Shown in pieces: positions 9,407 through 17,826 of a DNA stretch of 64,000 nucleotides. The position numbers and the translations under genes were made by a program. The stretch's first letter is position 1. Each line of letters starts with the position of its first letter. The stretch covers positions 6,164 through 70,163 of the forward strand of contig JAZMZK010000010.1 in the NCBI GenBank assembly GCA_045585955.1. Reading direction: 5' to 3'. This DNA comes from SIG78 sp045585955 (GTDB lineage: Bacteria; Verrucomicrobiota; Lentisphaeria; Victivallales; Victivallaceae). The notes under the pieces are model-generated. The model ran no database searches and was not told the origin of the DNA. It saw only the letters and a program-made list of their open reading frames with translations.

Positions 9407-10315
9407 ATGAACAAAGCATTTATACCCATTACCGGAACTTTCATTGACGGAGTTGCCGCCGATATTCCTGCCAATAACTGGACAAAACGCATCTGGGCAA
9501 AAGAACTTGCCGAACAGAAAGCTATGGGCATTGATACATTGGTGATCATCCGGGTAGGCTTCAAAGATTCTGCCATGTATGATTCGCCCACGCTCAAATG
9601 CACCCTGCACGGCCATTATGATTTGCTGGAATTTATTCTTGAAGAAGCCGATAAGCTGGAAATGAAAGTATTTATGGGCCTCTTTGACTCCTGCAAATAC
9701 TGGCTGAAAAACGACTGGGCAAAAGAAGTTGACCTCAACAGCCGCCTGATCGATGAACTTCTGGAGCGTTATGGTCATCACGAAAGTTTCTACGGCTGGT
9801 ATATCTCCCACGAAGGCGATATAAAGTTCCATCAGGAAAAGGTCTGGAAACCACTGGCAAAGAAAATGCGTAGTGATACGCCCGACAAACCGATCTTGAT
9901 CTCGCCGAGATATGCCGGGAGAAAGTACGAGCCGCAGTTTGCCGTAACGCCCGAACTCCACGCCCAACATTTTGAGTATCTTTATACAGAAATGGAAGGT
10001 TTGATCGACTACGCCGCTTTTATGGACGGCCATGTGGATTTCAACGAATTGCCTGACTTTATGGCAGCAACCAAAGAGGTTTGCGATAAATTCAATGTCA
10101 AATTCTGGAGCAATCTGGAAACTTTCGACCGCGATATGCCGTGGCGATTCCCGGTGATCGAATGGAGCAAGATGCTCTGCAAGCTGGAAGCCGCCAACAA
10201 ATATTGCGAAAAGATCATCACTTTTGAAGCGCCGCACTTTTTGAGCAGCAACTCCTGCTATCCGGCAGCGGCAAACCTCAAAGAGTGCTATCTGGAATAT
10301 CTGGCTGAACGTTAA
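9407..10315 (+). CDS. DUF4434-like TIM-barrel protein, putative glycoside hydrolase
   Basis: 302 residues, start preceded by AGAAGGAT. The N-terminus (PITGTFIDGVAADIPANNW, then KELAEQKAMGIDTLVIIRVGF) matches the DUF4434 family, which is predicted to fold like a glycoside hydrolase barrel. Later barrel strands are visible: VFMGLFDSCKYW, FYGWYISHEGDIKF with a Glu after strand 4, ILISPRYAG, YAAFMDGHVDF and FWSNLETFD with another Glu. No signal peptide is seen, so the protein is probably cytoplasmic. It is the last gene before a strong terminator and closes the operon of CBM9/LamG proteins and pseudopilins. The enzymatic role is inferred from fold and context. Confidence 0.75.
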   Translation: MNKAFIPITGTFIDGVAADIPANNWTKRIWAKELAEQKAMGIDTLVIIRVGFKDSAMYDSPTLKCTLHGHYDLLEFILEEADKLEMKVFMGLFDSCKYWLKNDWAKEVDLNSRLIDELLERYGHHESFYGWYISHEGDIKFHQEKVWKPLAKKMRSDTPDKPILISPRYAGRKYEPQFAVTPELHAQHFEYLYTEMEGLIDYAAFMDGHVDFNELPDFMAATKEVCDKFNVKFWSNLETFDRDMPWRFPVIEWSKMLCKLEAANKYCEKIITFEAPHFLSSNSCYPAAANLKECYLEYLAER

Positions 10316-10341
10316 CCCAATAGCAACTTATATAAAACAAC

Positions 10342-10376
10342 AACGCACAGGAAACAGCTTTTCTGTGCGTTTTTTT
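10342..10376 (+). terminator. Rho-independent terminator after the first operon
   Basis: Stem AACGCACAG (10342-10350) with CTGTGCGTT (10363-10371), loop of about 12 nt with further A-T pairing, followed by a T run. It lies 27 bp after the DUF4434 stop and separates the operon from the LacI unit. Confidence 0.85.
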
Positions 10377-10397
10377 GTATTTTTGTATTTTTTCCCC

Positions 10398-10426
10398 TTG
10401 ACAAAGTTGTAAAAATGTTTTATATT
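10398..10426 (+). promoter_or_regulatory. Near-consensus sigma-70 promoter of the lacI-type gene
   Basis: TTGACA at 10398-10403, a 17-bp spacer and TATATT at 10421-10426. The ATG is at 10474, behind AGGAG at 10460-10464. The GntR gene further on has the same two hexamers and spacing. Confidence 0.75.
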
Positions 10427-10433
10427 TATGTTA

Positions 10434-10451
10434 AGAATTAACGATAATTCT
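10434..10451. promoter_or_regulatory. CG-centred 18-bp palindrome, candidate LacI-family operator
   Basis: AGAATTA (10434-10440), ACGA, TAATTCT (10445-10451), with a central CpG as is common for LacI-family operators. It begins 8 bp after the -10 box, over the expected transcription start, and suggests autoregulation of the following regulator. A palindrome with the same ACGA core and arm length occurs at 24760-24777. Confidence 0.55.
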
Positions 10452-10473
10452 AAATAATCAGGAGATCATATAT

Positions 10474-11457
10474 ATGCCGGTAACATTGAAAACCATAGCC
10501 GCCGAGGCAGGTGTATCTGTCATGGCAGTATCTGCCGTGCTCAACCATACCCGCTCCACGAGAGTATCTGCAGCAACCAGCGAAAAGATACTTCAAGTAG
10601 CCCGTAAACTGGGCTACCGCCCCAACCTGACGGCCCGGGGTTTACGCAGTAAAACCTCATACCTGATCGGCATACTGGTCTGGAAAATGAGCGGTAATGT
10701 TACCGGTCCGGTGCTTGATGGTATAGATCAGGCTTTAACTGATGCAGGATACGGTATGTTGGCATCGTCCTACAACTCGCTGGATATGCTACGCAGTAAA
10801 ATTGATGTAATGCTCGCCAGAGATGTTGACGGAGTAATTTTGCCGGGTGAATCACAGGCTGATTATCTTGCAGAATTCGACCGGTTGCTCAAAGGCCGTC
10901 CCGCCATTTGTATTGGTTCAAAAATCGCCGGCAGCTCGTTGCCATGGGTATCAACGGATAAGGTTATTGCAGCGGAACAAGCATTCCTGCATCTGTATTC
11001 GCTGAATCACCGCAACTTTCTTTTGCTTGGCAAACGCCAGGAATATTGCAAAAATTTTATCAAAGTTGCAGAAAAATCTGCGTGTAGAGTAATTCATTTG
11101 CCGGAGAATACATCATTTGATGACGGCATAGCAGTCGGTAATGCGTTGGCTGACGGAAAAATCAAAGCCAGTGCAGTAGTCGCTTACAACGATGAAAATG
11201 CCGCCGGAATCATAAAATCTCTGCAACAGCACAACTGCCGTATTCCACAGGATTTTTCGGTAATCGGCTATAACAACCTGCCGTTGGCTGCAATGACCAA
11301 TCCGGCAATCACCACCATCGAGAACCCGGGATTTGCCAGCGGTCAAAGTGCAGTGCAAACCCTTATGGAAATGATTGAAAATAAAGATGTGCCGGAAACT
11401 ATATCAATAAAACCGCAACTTATAATCCGTGAAAGTACAGGATTTTTTTCAAAATAA
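10474..11457 (+). CDS. LacI-family transcriptional regulator
   Basis: 327 residues. The N-terminal helix-turn-helix (VTLKTIAAEAGVSVMAVSAVLN) and hinge region (LGYRPNLTARGLRSKTS) are classic LacI/GalR. The rest is a periplasmic-binding-protein-like sensor: LIGILVWKMSG, DGVILPGES, VSVIGYNNLPLAAMTNPAITTI. By family it is a dimeric, cytoplasmic, sugar-responsive DNA-binding protein. It starts the unit lacI-pseudopilin-GH42-like (15 bp and 11 bp gaps), so it probably controls that unit through the palindrome at 10434-10451. The effector sugar is unknown. Confidence 0.92.
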   Translation: MPVTLKTIAAEAGVSVMAVSAVLNHTRSTRVSAATSEKILQVARKLGYRPNLTARGLRSKTSYLIGILVWKMSGNVTGPVLDGIDQALTDAGYGMLASSYNSLDMLRSKIDVMLARDVDGVILPGESQADYLAEFDRLLKGRPAICIGSKIAGSSLPWVSTDKVIAAEQAFLHLYSLNHRNFLLLGKRQEYCKNFIKVAEKSACRVIHLPENTSFDDGIAVGNALADGKIKASAVVAYNDENAAGIIKSLQQHNCRIPQDFSVIGYNNLPLAAMTNPAITTIENPGFASGQSAVQTLMEMIENKDVPETISIKPQLIIRESTGFFSK

Positions 11458-11472
11458 AAGGAGCAATGTGTT

Positions 11473-12180
11473 ATGATCAAAACAAAATTCTTCAGACAAA
11501 AAAATTTTACCCTCATCGAACTTCTGGTCGTAATTGCTATTATTGCTATTCTCGCGGCAATGCTTTTACCGGCACTTTCCGCAGCCAGAGAACGGGCAAA
11601 AGGAATCAACTGCGCAGGCAATCTGAAACAGTTGGGCTTGGCCCATTTCTGTTACCGCACGGATAATACCGGTTATTATGCCCCCAATGCTATTGCACTC
11701 GGCAGTGATTACATCCGTTGGCCGCGTTTGCTGTTCAGCTACATACCGCAAAATGACAAAAATGAAAAATATGCTAAAGACAACACCTGTTTTTTCTGTC
11801 CTTCAGTAACAGTAACCACCGGACGCGCCAACGACAGTTATGTATCTTATGGAGCGAACCGTTATGGTATGGGTAATGGAAAAAATCCAAGTGCCAGTCA
11901 AGGCAGTGGTTATGTAATGGAGCCGCCCAGTCCGCCGGATTCTACTCTGCTGCTGGTGGATTATGCCTCCGCCAGTTATAAAAACGGATTTTATCTTGGA
12001 TTCTGGAGCGAATCAGAATACTATTTCCGCCATGGAAAAGATGCCAATGTATTGCTGTGCGACGGGCATGTGGAAAGTATGAATAAAGCGGCATTGCTTG
12101 ACGGATGCACCTCAACAACCAGCGATGGAGCCCCCTGGTACGGAATAAATTCTGTAACTATCAAAAAGATTTACCCGTGA
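11473..12180 (+). CDS. Pseudopilin-like protein with prepilin N-terminus
   Basis: 235 residues, with an AAGGAG ribosome site directly after the lacI stop. Short leader MIKTKFFRQKN, then FTLIELLVVIAIIAILA; Asn occupies the -1 position instead of Gly. The mature helix runs into ALSAARERA. The C-terminal region has LLCDGHVESM, the shared DGH-like motif. It lies between a LacI regulator and a large exported GH42-like enzyme, so it should be expressed with them. Family knowledge suggests a membrane-anchored pilin or secretion-type subunit; the specific role is unknown. Confidence 0.87.
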   Translation: MIKTKFFRQKNFTLIELLVVIAIIAILAAMLLPALSAARERAKGINCAGNLKQLGLAHFCYRTDNTGYYAPNAIALGSDYIRWPRLLFSYIPQNDKNEKYAKDNTCFFCPSVTVTTGRANDSYVSYGANRYGMGNGKNPSASQGSGYVMEPPSPPDSTLLLVDYASASYKNGFYLGFWSESEYYFRHGKDANVLLCDGHVESMNKAALLDGCTSTTSDGAPWYGINSVTIKKIYP

Positions 12181-12191
12181 AGGGATGCTGT

Positions 12192-15100
12192 ATGAAAAAG
12201 CTGCTGACAGTATCAATCCTTATATCACTGCTGAATTCATTTGCAGGAGATTTTCAGCTTGCATTTACCCCGCAAATGCAGCTCAAATATAAATCGCAGC
12301 TGCTTATTGAACGCGACAATCTGACATGTAACAATCAGGATTTGAAAGTTTTTCAAAAGCAGGATGTATTTACCAATGCCGACGGCAGAAAAATTTACAA
12401 TCAATTCGGAGAAGATAACGGAATACGTTTCCGGCGTGAGATTTCCGTCGCGCCGGATGGCAGCTCAACAGAATTATCAGTCCAATTTGCTGTAGATTCC
12501 CAACCGGCAGGAACTCCGCTGCGACGGGTGGCTTACCGGGTCTATCTGCCGCTCAAACGGTTGATAGGTTCAGAATGGACTGCCAGGGTGGGCAGAGCCA
12601 GAAATGTCACGGTAAAAACAGGTAAACTCACAGCCAGCAGCAAAGGGGAATTTGCAGGTGAAAAAATCCGGCAAATTGCCTTCAAATGTACCGACGGCAC
12701 TGAACTGGTTATCGACTGCAACCCGCGCGGAGTTAATATTCAAGGAGATTTTGCCGGTGCAAATACCGGTCGTTGGAATGCAATTATTACAGGTGACTAT
12801 CTGGTTTTGAACAATCATGTTCCGGCTGAATTTTTCGGAAAAATATGCGGCGGGCATATTGTCATTTACGAAGGAAGCGATCGGGATTATTTCACCCGTC
12901 ACGCCCATAATAAATATTTTTATTACTCCGATCTCAAACCGGACAGACTGCTGGCACTTGGAGCAGTAAAAACCGGCAAAGAATATGAAAAAATCAACAC
13001 CCGGCTTTGGGATCAAAAAAACAAAGCAGGATGGCTGGACAACAAAGATTTGCAAGTCCGCTCCATAGCTCCAACCGGAGCCCTGTATAGTTATACCACC
13101 GGCAGAAAACCAGCAGTTTTCAAATTGAGCAGTTTGCGTAAAGGTCTGCATTTACTCACTCTCAATATATCCGCAGACAGCCAATCCGCAGGGCCTTTCG
13201 ATATAGAGTGCAACGGCGAATATATTATCCGAAACGGAAAGGTTTCAGCTAATTCTGTCGGACAATATCTGGTTCCAATATGGTTGGAAGATGGCATTGC
13301 GGAACTGAAATTCAGCGGCAATTGGCAAATCAGCAGTATCGGAGATCAACTGCTGCAAAGTTCATATGAAGATTTCACTTTCCGGCGCGGATTCTGGCGG
13401 CGCAAAGGAATTTTTGAACCGTCAACAATCAATACATACCGGGCTTTTACAGCAGAACCGGACTACCGGACAGCTTATTCTGAATATTCTCTGCCGATGA
13501 ATGTGCAATCTCCGCAACAAGCTGTAACTTTTCAACCGGTCAAATTTTCCAGACCTGATTTTTCCGGCAAAAACGATTGGCGCGGCGGCAATATTATCGG
13601 CACTCTGGGCCCCGGCAACAGTGGATCATTTACAGAATTTGATACACCGGAAAAAATCACCCGCCGTCTGAAAGAATTGAATAACAGCAATATAAAAGTC
13701 GTCATCATCAACGGTATGCTGTCGCGCCATGCCTCCCAATGGCATAAACCGCGGGTTGCCGATATAATAAAACAGATTACCACTCTTGGTCATAAACACA
13801 ACATGAAATTTATCGACCATCAGGATTTTTCGTTGTTGTGGGATGGTGAATCCGGATTCCGAACATTGGTCGAAAACAGCGATGCATTGCAGCACTCAAT
13901 CGGCAGTGGGCTGCCAGCCCGGGGGATCTGTCTGAACAACGAGCGTTATGTAACTGATTTTATCAAACATTTGTGTGAATATGTGCGTTATACTGATATT
14001 GACGGCATAATGCTTGATGAAACAACTTTTCACGGCATAAATTATTGTGCATGTGCTGATTGCCGTAAATTATTCACTGAATTGACCGGTCTTTATCTGC
14101 CGATCAATGAATTGGATGAAAATTTGTATAAAATTGATTCGCCTTTGTGGCGCAGCTGGCTGAACTTCCGCCGCCACAGCCGCGAACGGTTCTGGAACCG
14201 CTTGAAAACCGCCTTGCAAAAAATCCGTAAAGATTTTGTTGTTATGGGATACAACACACATGGTAATTTAACCGGCAGCAAACATCAATATGCCATGGGC
14301 GACCCCAATAATTACATAGATTTCTATGGTACTGAAGTTATGCCGCGCAATGTTTTTGCCAACGCAGTTGCAACGGCATCCTTCCGCAAAGCAATGACCA
14401 TGTATCCCAATTCGCAGAATGTTCCGGTGTATACAATGACTTACGCGACCGGAAATAATTTTGATTTGCAATATTTCGGTTGGGCATTATCTAATCTGCA
14501 TGCTCAGACTTACTGGGATTACATCGCCAGAAGCCATGGAAAATTTGATTATTGTGCATTTGATAAATCACAGGGCAATATGGATCTGCAAAAAGCGGAA
14601 AGTGTTTGCAAAATTGCATTGCTTTTCAGCTATCCATCACTGCTCTGGGGCAAATATTCATCAAGTACAGCAGAGATTATCGGGTGGTCACAACTTTTAA
14701 GTTGCAAACATTATCAGCACGATTTTATTTCTTCTGATTCGCTTGATTCGGCAAAACTCAGCAAATACAATGTAATCATCGCAGGTAATGCCATGGTACT
14801 GAGCAGTATTCAGTTACAACAGTTATTGAAATTTGCAGAAAACGGCGGTTCTGTATACTTCTGCAACCGGGCGGCGGTTTGGGACATCGGTGGTGAAGAA
14901 AACAAAGTGTGGCCGCTTGAAAAGCTTTTCGGCTTAAAGATATTTGTAAAACACAATATGAAACCAGTCGGTATTGCCCGCGGCAAAGAAAAGCTCTTCA
15001 AATACGAAAAATTCATCCCGGCTGTACGGGTGGAGCCGCTGCCTGATAACAACAAAATTGACCGGCTCTGGAATTTTGAAGTGTCCCCCAAATACGGCAG

Positions 15101-15611
15101 ACGTCCCGCATTGTATTGCGTAAAATACGGTAAAGGAAAACTTTACTATTCACCCATGCTCTTCGGTTCATCAATAATGCAGAACGAAACAAGTGTCGGC
15201 AAGCCCAATAAATACCAGAGGACTCCGCTGCGGGAAGCCGCTGCCATGAAAATCATATCTGAACTTCTGGATAATCACCGGGTATGGCAACCGGACAAAC
15301 TTCCGGAAACTGTTTTAAGCAATATCTTCAGAAGCGGCAATACCCTGTATGTACATTTATTGAACCACAGTGGAAGTACAGTTCCGTTCCAAAGTAATAT
15401 TCCCATACTGCCGGACAAAAATGCGTGGATCGATCCGGGTGAAATAAAATTTACTCTACCACATAAAAATATCAGTAAAGTTACCGCATACAGTCCGGAA
15501 TTTATCGGTATCAGCAAAGATTTACCCTTCAAGAACGGAGAAAAAGGCACGCAAATTACAGTTCCGGCACAAACTTTCAAGATTTACACAATTATAAAAA
15601 TAACATTGTAA
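12192..15611 (+). CDS. Exported GH42-like/TIM-barrel glycoside hydrolase candidate
   Basis: 1139 residues. The ATG at 12192 gives a clear signal peptide (MKKLLTVSILISLLNSFAG); earlier in-frame codons would overlap the pseudopilin gene and hide it. Residues 30-480 are beta-rich. Residues about 480-800 resemble a beta-galactosidase-type barrel: VVIINGMLSRHASQW, a YTDIDGIMLDETTF strand end with Asp-Glu near 610, then CACADC, a Cys cluster seen in several GH42-like families. Residues 800-990 resemble the class-I-amidotransferase-like trimerisation domain (VIIAGNAMVLSSIQLQQLL, ENGGSVYFCN). A beta domain ends the protein. Expected to act on a glycan outside the cytoplasm; substrate unknown. Confidence 0.78.
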   Translation: MKKLLTVSILISLLNSFAGDFQLAFTPQMQLKYKSQLLIERDNLTCNNQDLKVFQKQDVFTNADGRKIYNQFGEDNGIRFRREISVAPDGSSTELSVQFAVDSQPAGTPLRRVAYRVYLPLKRLIGSEWTARVGRARNVTVKTGKLTASSKGEFAGEKIRQIAFKCTDGTELVIDCNPRGVNIQGDFAGANTGRWNAIITGDYLVLNNHVPAEFFGKICGGHIVIYEGSDRDYFTRHAHNKYFYYSDLKPDRLLALGAVKTGKEYEKINTRLWDQKNKAGWLDNKDLQVRSIAPTGALYSYTTGRKPAVFKLSSLRKGLHLLTLNISADSQSAGPFDIECNGEYIIRNGKVSANSVGQYLVPIWLEDGIAELKFSGNWQISSIGDQLLQSSYEDFTFRRGFWRRKGIFEPSTINTYRAFTAEPDYRTAYSEYSLPMNVQSPQQAVTFQPVKFSRPDFSGKNDWRGGNIIGTLGPGNSGSFTEFDTPEKITRRLKELNNSNIKVVIINGMLSRHASQWHKPRVADIIKQITTLGHKHNMKFIDHQDFSLLWDGESGFRTLVENSDALQHSIGSGLPARGICLNNERYVTDFIKHLCEYVRYTDIDGIMLDETTFHGINYCACADCRKLFTELTGLYLPINELDENLYKIDSPLWRSWLNFRRHSRERFWNRLKTALQKIRKDFVVMGYNTHGNLTGSKHQYAMGDPNNYIDFYGTEVMPRNVFANAVATASFRKAMTMYPNSQNVPVYTMTYATGNNFDLQYFGWALSNLHAQTYWDYIARSHGKFDYCAFDKSQGNMDLQKAESVCKIALLFSYPSLLWGKYSSSTAEIIGWSQLLSCKHYQHDFISSDSLDSAKLSKYNVIIAGNAMVLSSIQLQQLLKFAENGGSVYFCNRAAVWDIGGEENKVWPLEKLFGLKIFVKHNMKPVGIARGKEKLFKYEKFIPAVRVEPLPDNNKIDRLWNFEVSPKYGRRPALYCVKYGKGKLYYSPMLFGSSIMQNETSVGKPNKYQRTPLREAAAMKIISELLDNHRVWQPDKLPETVLSNIFRSGNTLYVHLLNHSGSTVPFQSNIPILPDKNAWIDPGEIKFTLPHKNISKVTAYSPEFIGISKDLPFKNGEKGTQITVPAQTFKIYTIIKITL

Positions 15612-15690
15612 GTCCAATAAAAAAGTCCGTAAATGCCAGCTTACAATCATGACAAGCACAGCAAAAATTGCGGAATTGTTGTTACAAGAT

Positions 15691-15718
15691 TTGAAAAATC
15701 GGCAAATTGGGTTATATT
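15691..15718 (+). promoter_or_regulatory. Candidate promoter upstream of accD
   Basis: TTGAAA (15691-15696), 16-bp spacer, TATATT (15713-15718). This gives a leader of about 70 nt before the accD ATG at 15796. The gap from 15612 to 15795 holds no gene. A second TATAAT at 15775 lacks a matching -35. Confidence 0.4.
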
Positions 15719-15795
15719 AAGGTTTAATGGTGTTGTATTGAAAAATACAGCGATCGGCATTAAAACATACAGCTTATAATATATACGGTAAAAAT

Positions 15796-16662
15796 ATGGC
15801 TGATTCAAACGGAAAATATTCGACACTTAAAGTCGGCGTTCAGGCAAATCCCCATCACCGCATGGAGATTCCGGACGGCGCATGGGTCAAGTGCAAAGAG
15901 TGCGGCCGTACTCTTTATCGTGACCAGTTGGCGGAAAATCTTTATGTTTGCACCTACTGTGCCTGCCATTTGGCAATGAGCATAACCGGGCGGATCCGGC
16001 TGTTGACCGACGAAGGGAGCTTTCAGGAAATCGACAAAGCTCTTACGTCGGTAGATACTCTGGGCTTTGTGGATTCCAAACCCTACACCGCCCGAATTGC
16101 TGAAAATAAGAAAAAGACCGGTGCCAACGACGCTGTAACCTGCGGCACTGCCACGCTGGAAGGCCGCAAATATATGCTGGGGATCATGGATTTCCGCTAT
16201 ATGGGTGCGAGTATGGGTTCGGTCGTAGGCGAAAAAATCACCCGTCTGGTGGAAAAAGCCACGGCGGAAAAGTGCCCGGTGGTGCTGGTGACCGCTTCCG
16301 GCGGTGCCCGTATGCAGGAAGGTATCTTGAGCTTGATGCAGATGGCAAAGACCAGCGGTGCGTTGGAACGCCACGCCGAAGCCGGTTTGGGTTACATCGT
16401 TTTGATGACCAACCCAACTTACGGCGGGGTGACCGCGAGTTTCGCCACATTGGGCGATGTGATTTTAGCCGAACCCGGTGCCATGATCGGTTTCGCCGGG
16501 CCGCGGGTGATTCAGGAAACCACCAACAGCAAGCTGCCGGAAAATTTCCAGACCGCAGAATTTCTGTTGGAAAAAGGGTTGATCGACCGGGTGGTCGAGC
16601 GTAAAAATCAGCGGAAAGAACTTTCGCTGTTGTTGGAAGCATTCGGTGCTCCGACAGTATAA
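15796..16662 (+). CDS. accD: Acetyl-CoA carboxylase carboxyltransferase subunit beta
   Basis: 288 residues, the usual length. Together with AccA, it transfers the carboxyl group from carboxybiotin to acetyl-CoA, giving malonyl-CoA for fatty acid synthesis in the cytoplasm. The N-terminal zinc ribbon is intact (Cys33, Cys36, Cys52, Cys55). The crotonase-like core shows YMGASMGSVVGEKI, VTASGGARMQEG, NPTYGGVTASFA and MIGFAGPRVIQET, all typical of AccD. accA is not adjacent. The gene stands alone between a glycan locus and the SRP RNA/rph region, and a repeat element follows its stop codon within 20 bp. Confidence 0.96.
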   Translation: MADSNGKYSTLKVGVQANPHHRMEIPDGAWVKCKECGRTLYRDQLAENLYVCTYCACHLAMSITGRIRLLTDEGSFQEIDKALTSVDTLGFVDSKPYTARIAENKKKTGANDAVTCGTATLEGRKYMLGIMDFRYMGASMGSVVGEKITRLVEKATAEKCPVVLVTASGGARMQEGILSLMQMAKTSGALERHAEAGLGYIVLMTNPTYGGVTASFATLGDVILAEPGAMIGFAGPRVIQETTNSKLPENFQTAEFLLEKGLIDRVVERKNQRKELSLLLEAFGAPTV

Positions 16663-16682
16663 TAAAGTTGTTGTAAAAATTG

Positions 16683-16933
16683 GCTCTGTTCCCAATATCG
16701 TTTGATAAACAGAACAAATGTTGAAGCAAATTTTTTCAAAACTTAAAGGGCATTTATCTATTTGTTACATAAATAGATAAATGCCAATAAAAGGTTTGGA
16801 AAAGGGTGATGGGGTTCCGTCTTTGCCCTGTGAGCTACGCCGTGACAAGTTGGGAAGAGGGAAAGAACCGATCCAGAAAAGGTTTTTCCATCTTCCCCAA
16901 GGTTACCGCATCAACCTTTATCGGGAACAAAAC
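16683..16933. mobile_element. MITE-like repeat, copy A (subfamily 2)
   Basis: Begins GCTCTGTTCCCAATATCG and ends near ATCAACCTTTATCGGGAACA, the inverted terminal sequences shared with copy F at 63631. Contains the hallmark internal hairpin GGCATTTATCTATTTG / AAATAGATAAATGCC (about 16750-16784). It is longer than other copies because of extra sequence around 16815-16855. No clean target duplication is visible. It lies between accD and the SRP RNA gene and ends about 12 bp before that RNA. Confidence 0.75.
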
Positions 16934-16944
16934 TTAAAATTTTT

Positions 16945-17049
16945 GCCGCCGGGTCGGAACCTGTGCGCTGTGGACGGGTGAACCGGGTCAGGTGGGGAAC
17001 CAAGCAGCCCTAAATCCAGAAGCAGGTGCACAGGTTCCGCCTCGGCGGT
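16945..17049 (+). ncRNA. ffs: Bacterial small signal recognition particle RNA (4.5S type)
   Basis: About 105 nt. The apical domain IV is clear: GTCAGGTGGGGAACCAAGCAGC (16986-17007 region), with the GGAA tetraloop and the asymmetric-loop sequences that bind Ffh. The long arms pair: GCCGCCG (16945-16951) with CGGCGGT at the 3' end, and CGGAACCTGTGC (16955-16966) with GCACAGGTTCCG (17027-17038). T-rich sequence (17049-17062) may end transcription. The short, Alu-less form is normal for Gram-negative bacteria. It is located between the repeat element and rph. Confidence 0.88.
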
Positions 17050-17072
17050 TTGTTTTATTTTGAGGTATAGTT

Positions 17073-17810
17073 ATGGCAAGAGCAGATGGTCGTAAAGTCG
17101 ATGAATTGCGTAAGTTGGAGATCGTGCCCGGATTTTTGAGTCATCCGGCAGGTTCGGTGTTGTATTCAACCGGCGGTACCAGAGTGATTTGTGCCGCCAG
17201 TTTGGAAAACAGCGTGCCGCCGTGGATGAAGGCACAAAAGGTTTCCGGCGGGTGGGCAACCAGCGAATACGGCATGCTGCCGGCCTCCACTCACGACCGC
17301 ATGAAGCGGGAAGCAAGCCACGGCAAGCAGTCCGGCAGAACCGTGGAGATCCAGCGCTTGATCGGCAGAAGCCTGCGGGCGGTGGTGGATCTGGAAAAAC
17401 TTGAAGGTCACACCCTGCATCTTGATTGCGATGTGATCGATGCCGATGGCGGCACCCGTTGTGCCAGTATTTCGGGTGCGGCAGTGGCGGCAGCACTGGC
17501 ACTGAATACGCCGGAAAACCGCGAAAAATTTGGCGAAAACGCTTTCCGGGAACTGGTTGCCGCCGTCAGTGTCGGCATAGTCAACGGCGAACCGGTGCTG
17601 GATTTGAATTATCAGGAAGATTCCAACGCCGAAGTGGATATGAATATAATCATGACCGAAAGCATGGAACTTATTGAAGTGCAAGGTACTGCTGAAGGCG
17701 CACCTTTCTCCCGCAAACAGCTCAACGAACTCATTGACCTTGCGGAAGCAGGGCTCAAAGAGATCTTTGCCGCCCAGCGGGCGATCCTTGCCAATTACGG
17801 TATAAAATAA
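17073..17810 (+). CDS. rph: Ribonuclease PH
   Basis: 245 residues. Phosphate-dependent 3'-5' exoribonuclease that trims the 3' ends of tRNA precursors; hexameric and cytoplasmic. Family motifs are present: RADGRKVDELR at the N-terminus, GSVLYSTGGTRVICAAS, GKQSGRTVEIQRLIGRSLRAVVDL, the DCDVIDADGGTRCASISGA phosphate/active-site region and LDLNYQEDSNAEVDMNIIMT. Full length. ATG preceded by TGAGGTATAG. It is separated by 16 bp from dnaX and probably transcribed with it. Confidence 0.97.
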   Translation: MARADGRKVDELRKLEIVPGFLSHPAGSVLYSTGGTRVICAASLENSVPPWMKAQKVSGGWATSEYGMLPASTHDRMKREASHGKQSGRTVEIQRLIGRSLRAVVDLEKLEGHTLHLDCDVIDADGGTRCASISGAAVAAALALNTPENREKFGENAFRELVAAVSVGIVNGEPVLDLNYQEDSNAEVDMNIIMTESMELIEVQGTAEGAPFSRKQLNELIDLAEAGLKEIFAAQRAILANYGIK

Positions 17811-17826
17811 GAAAAGGCAAATAACC

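Noticed and set aside
15612..15795. Riboswitch or attenuator upstream of accD
   Set aside because: No strong stem-loop or known riboswitch core was recognised in this short gap.
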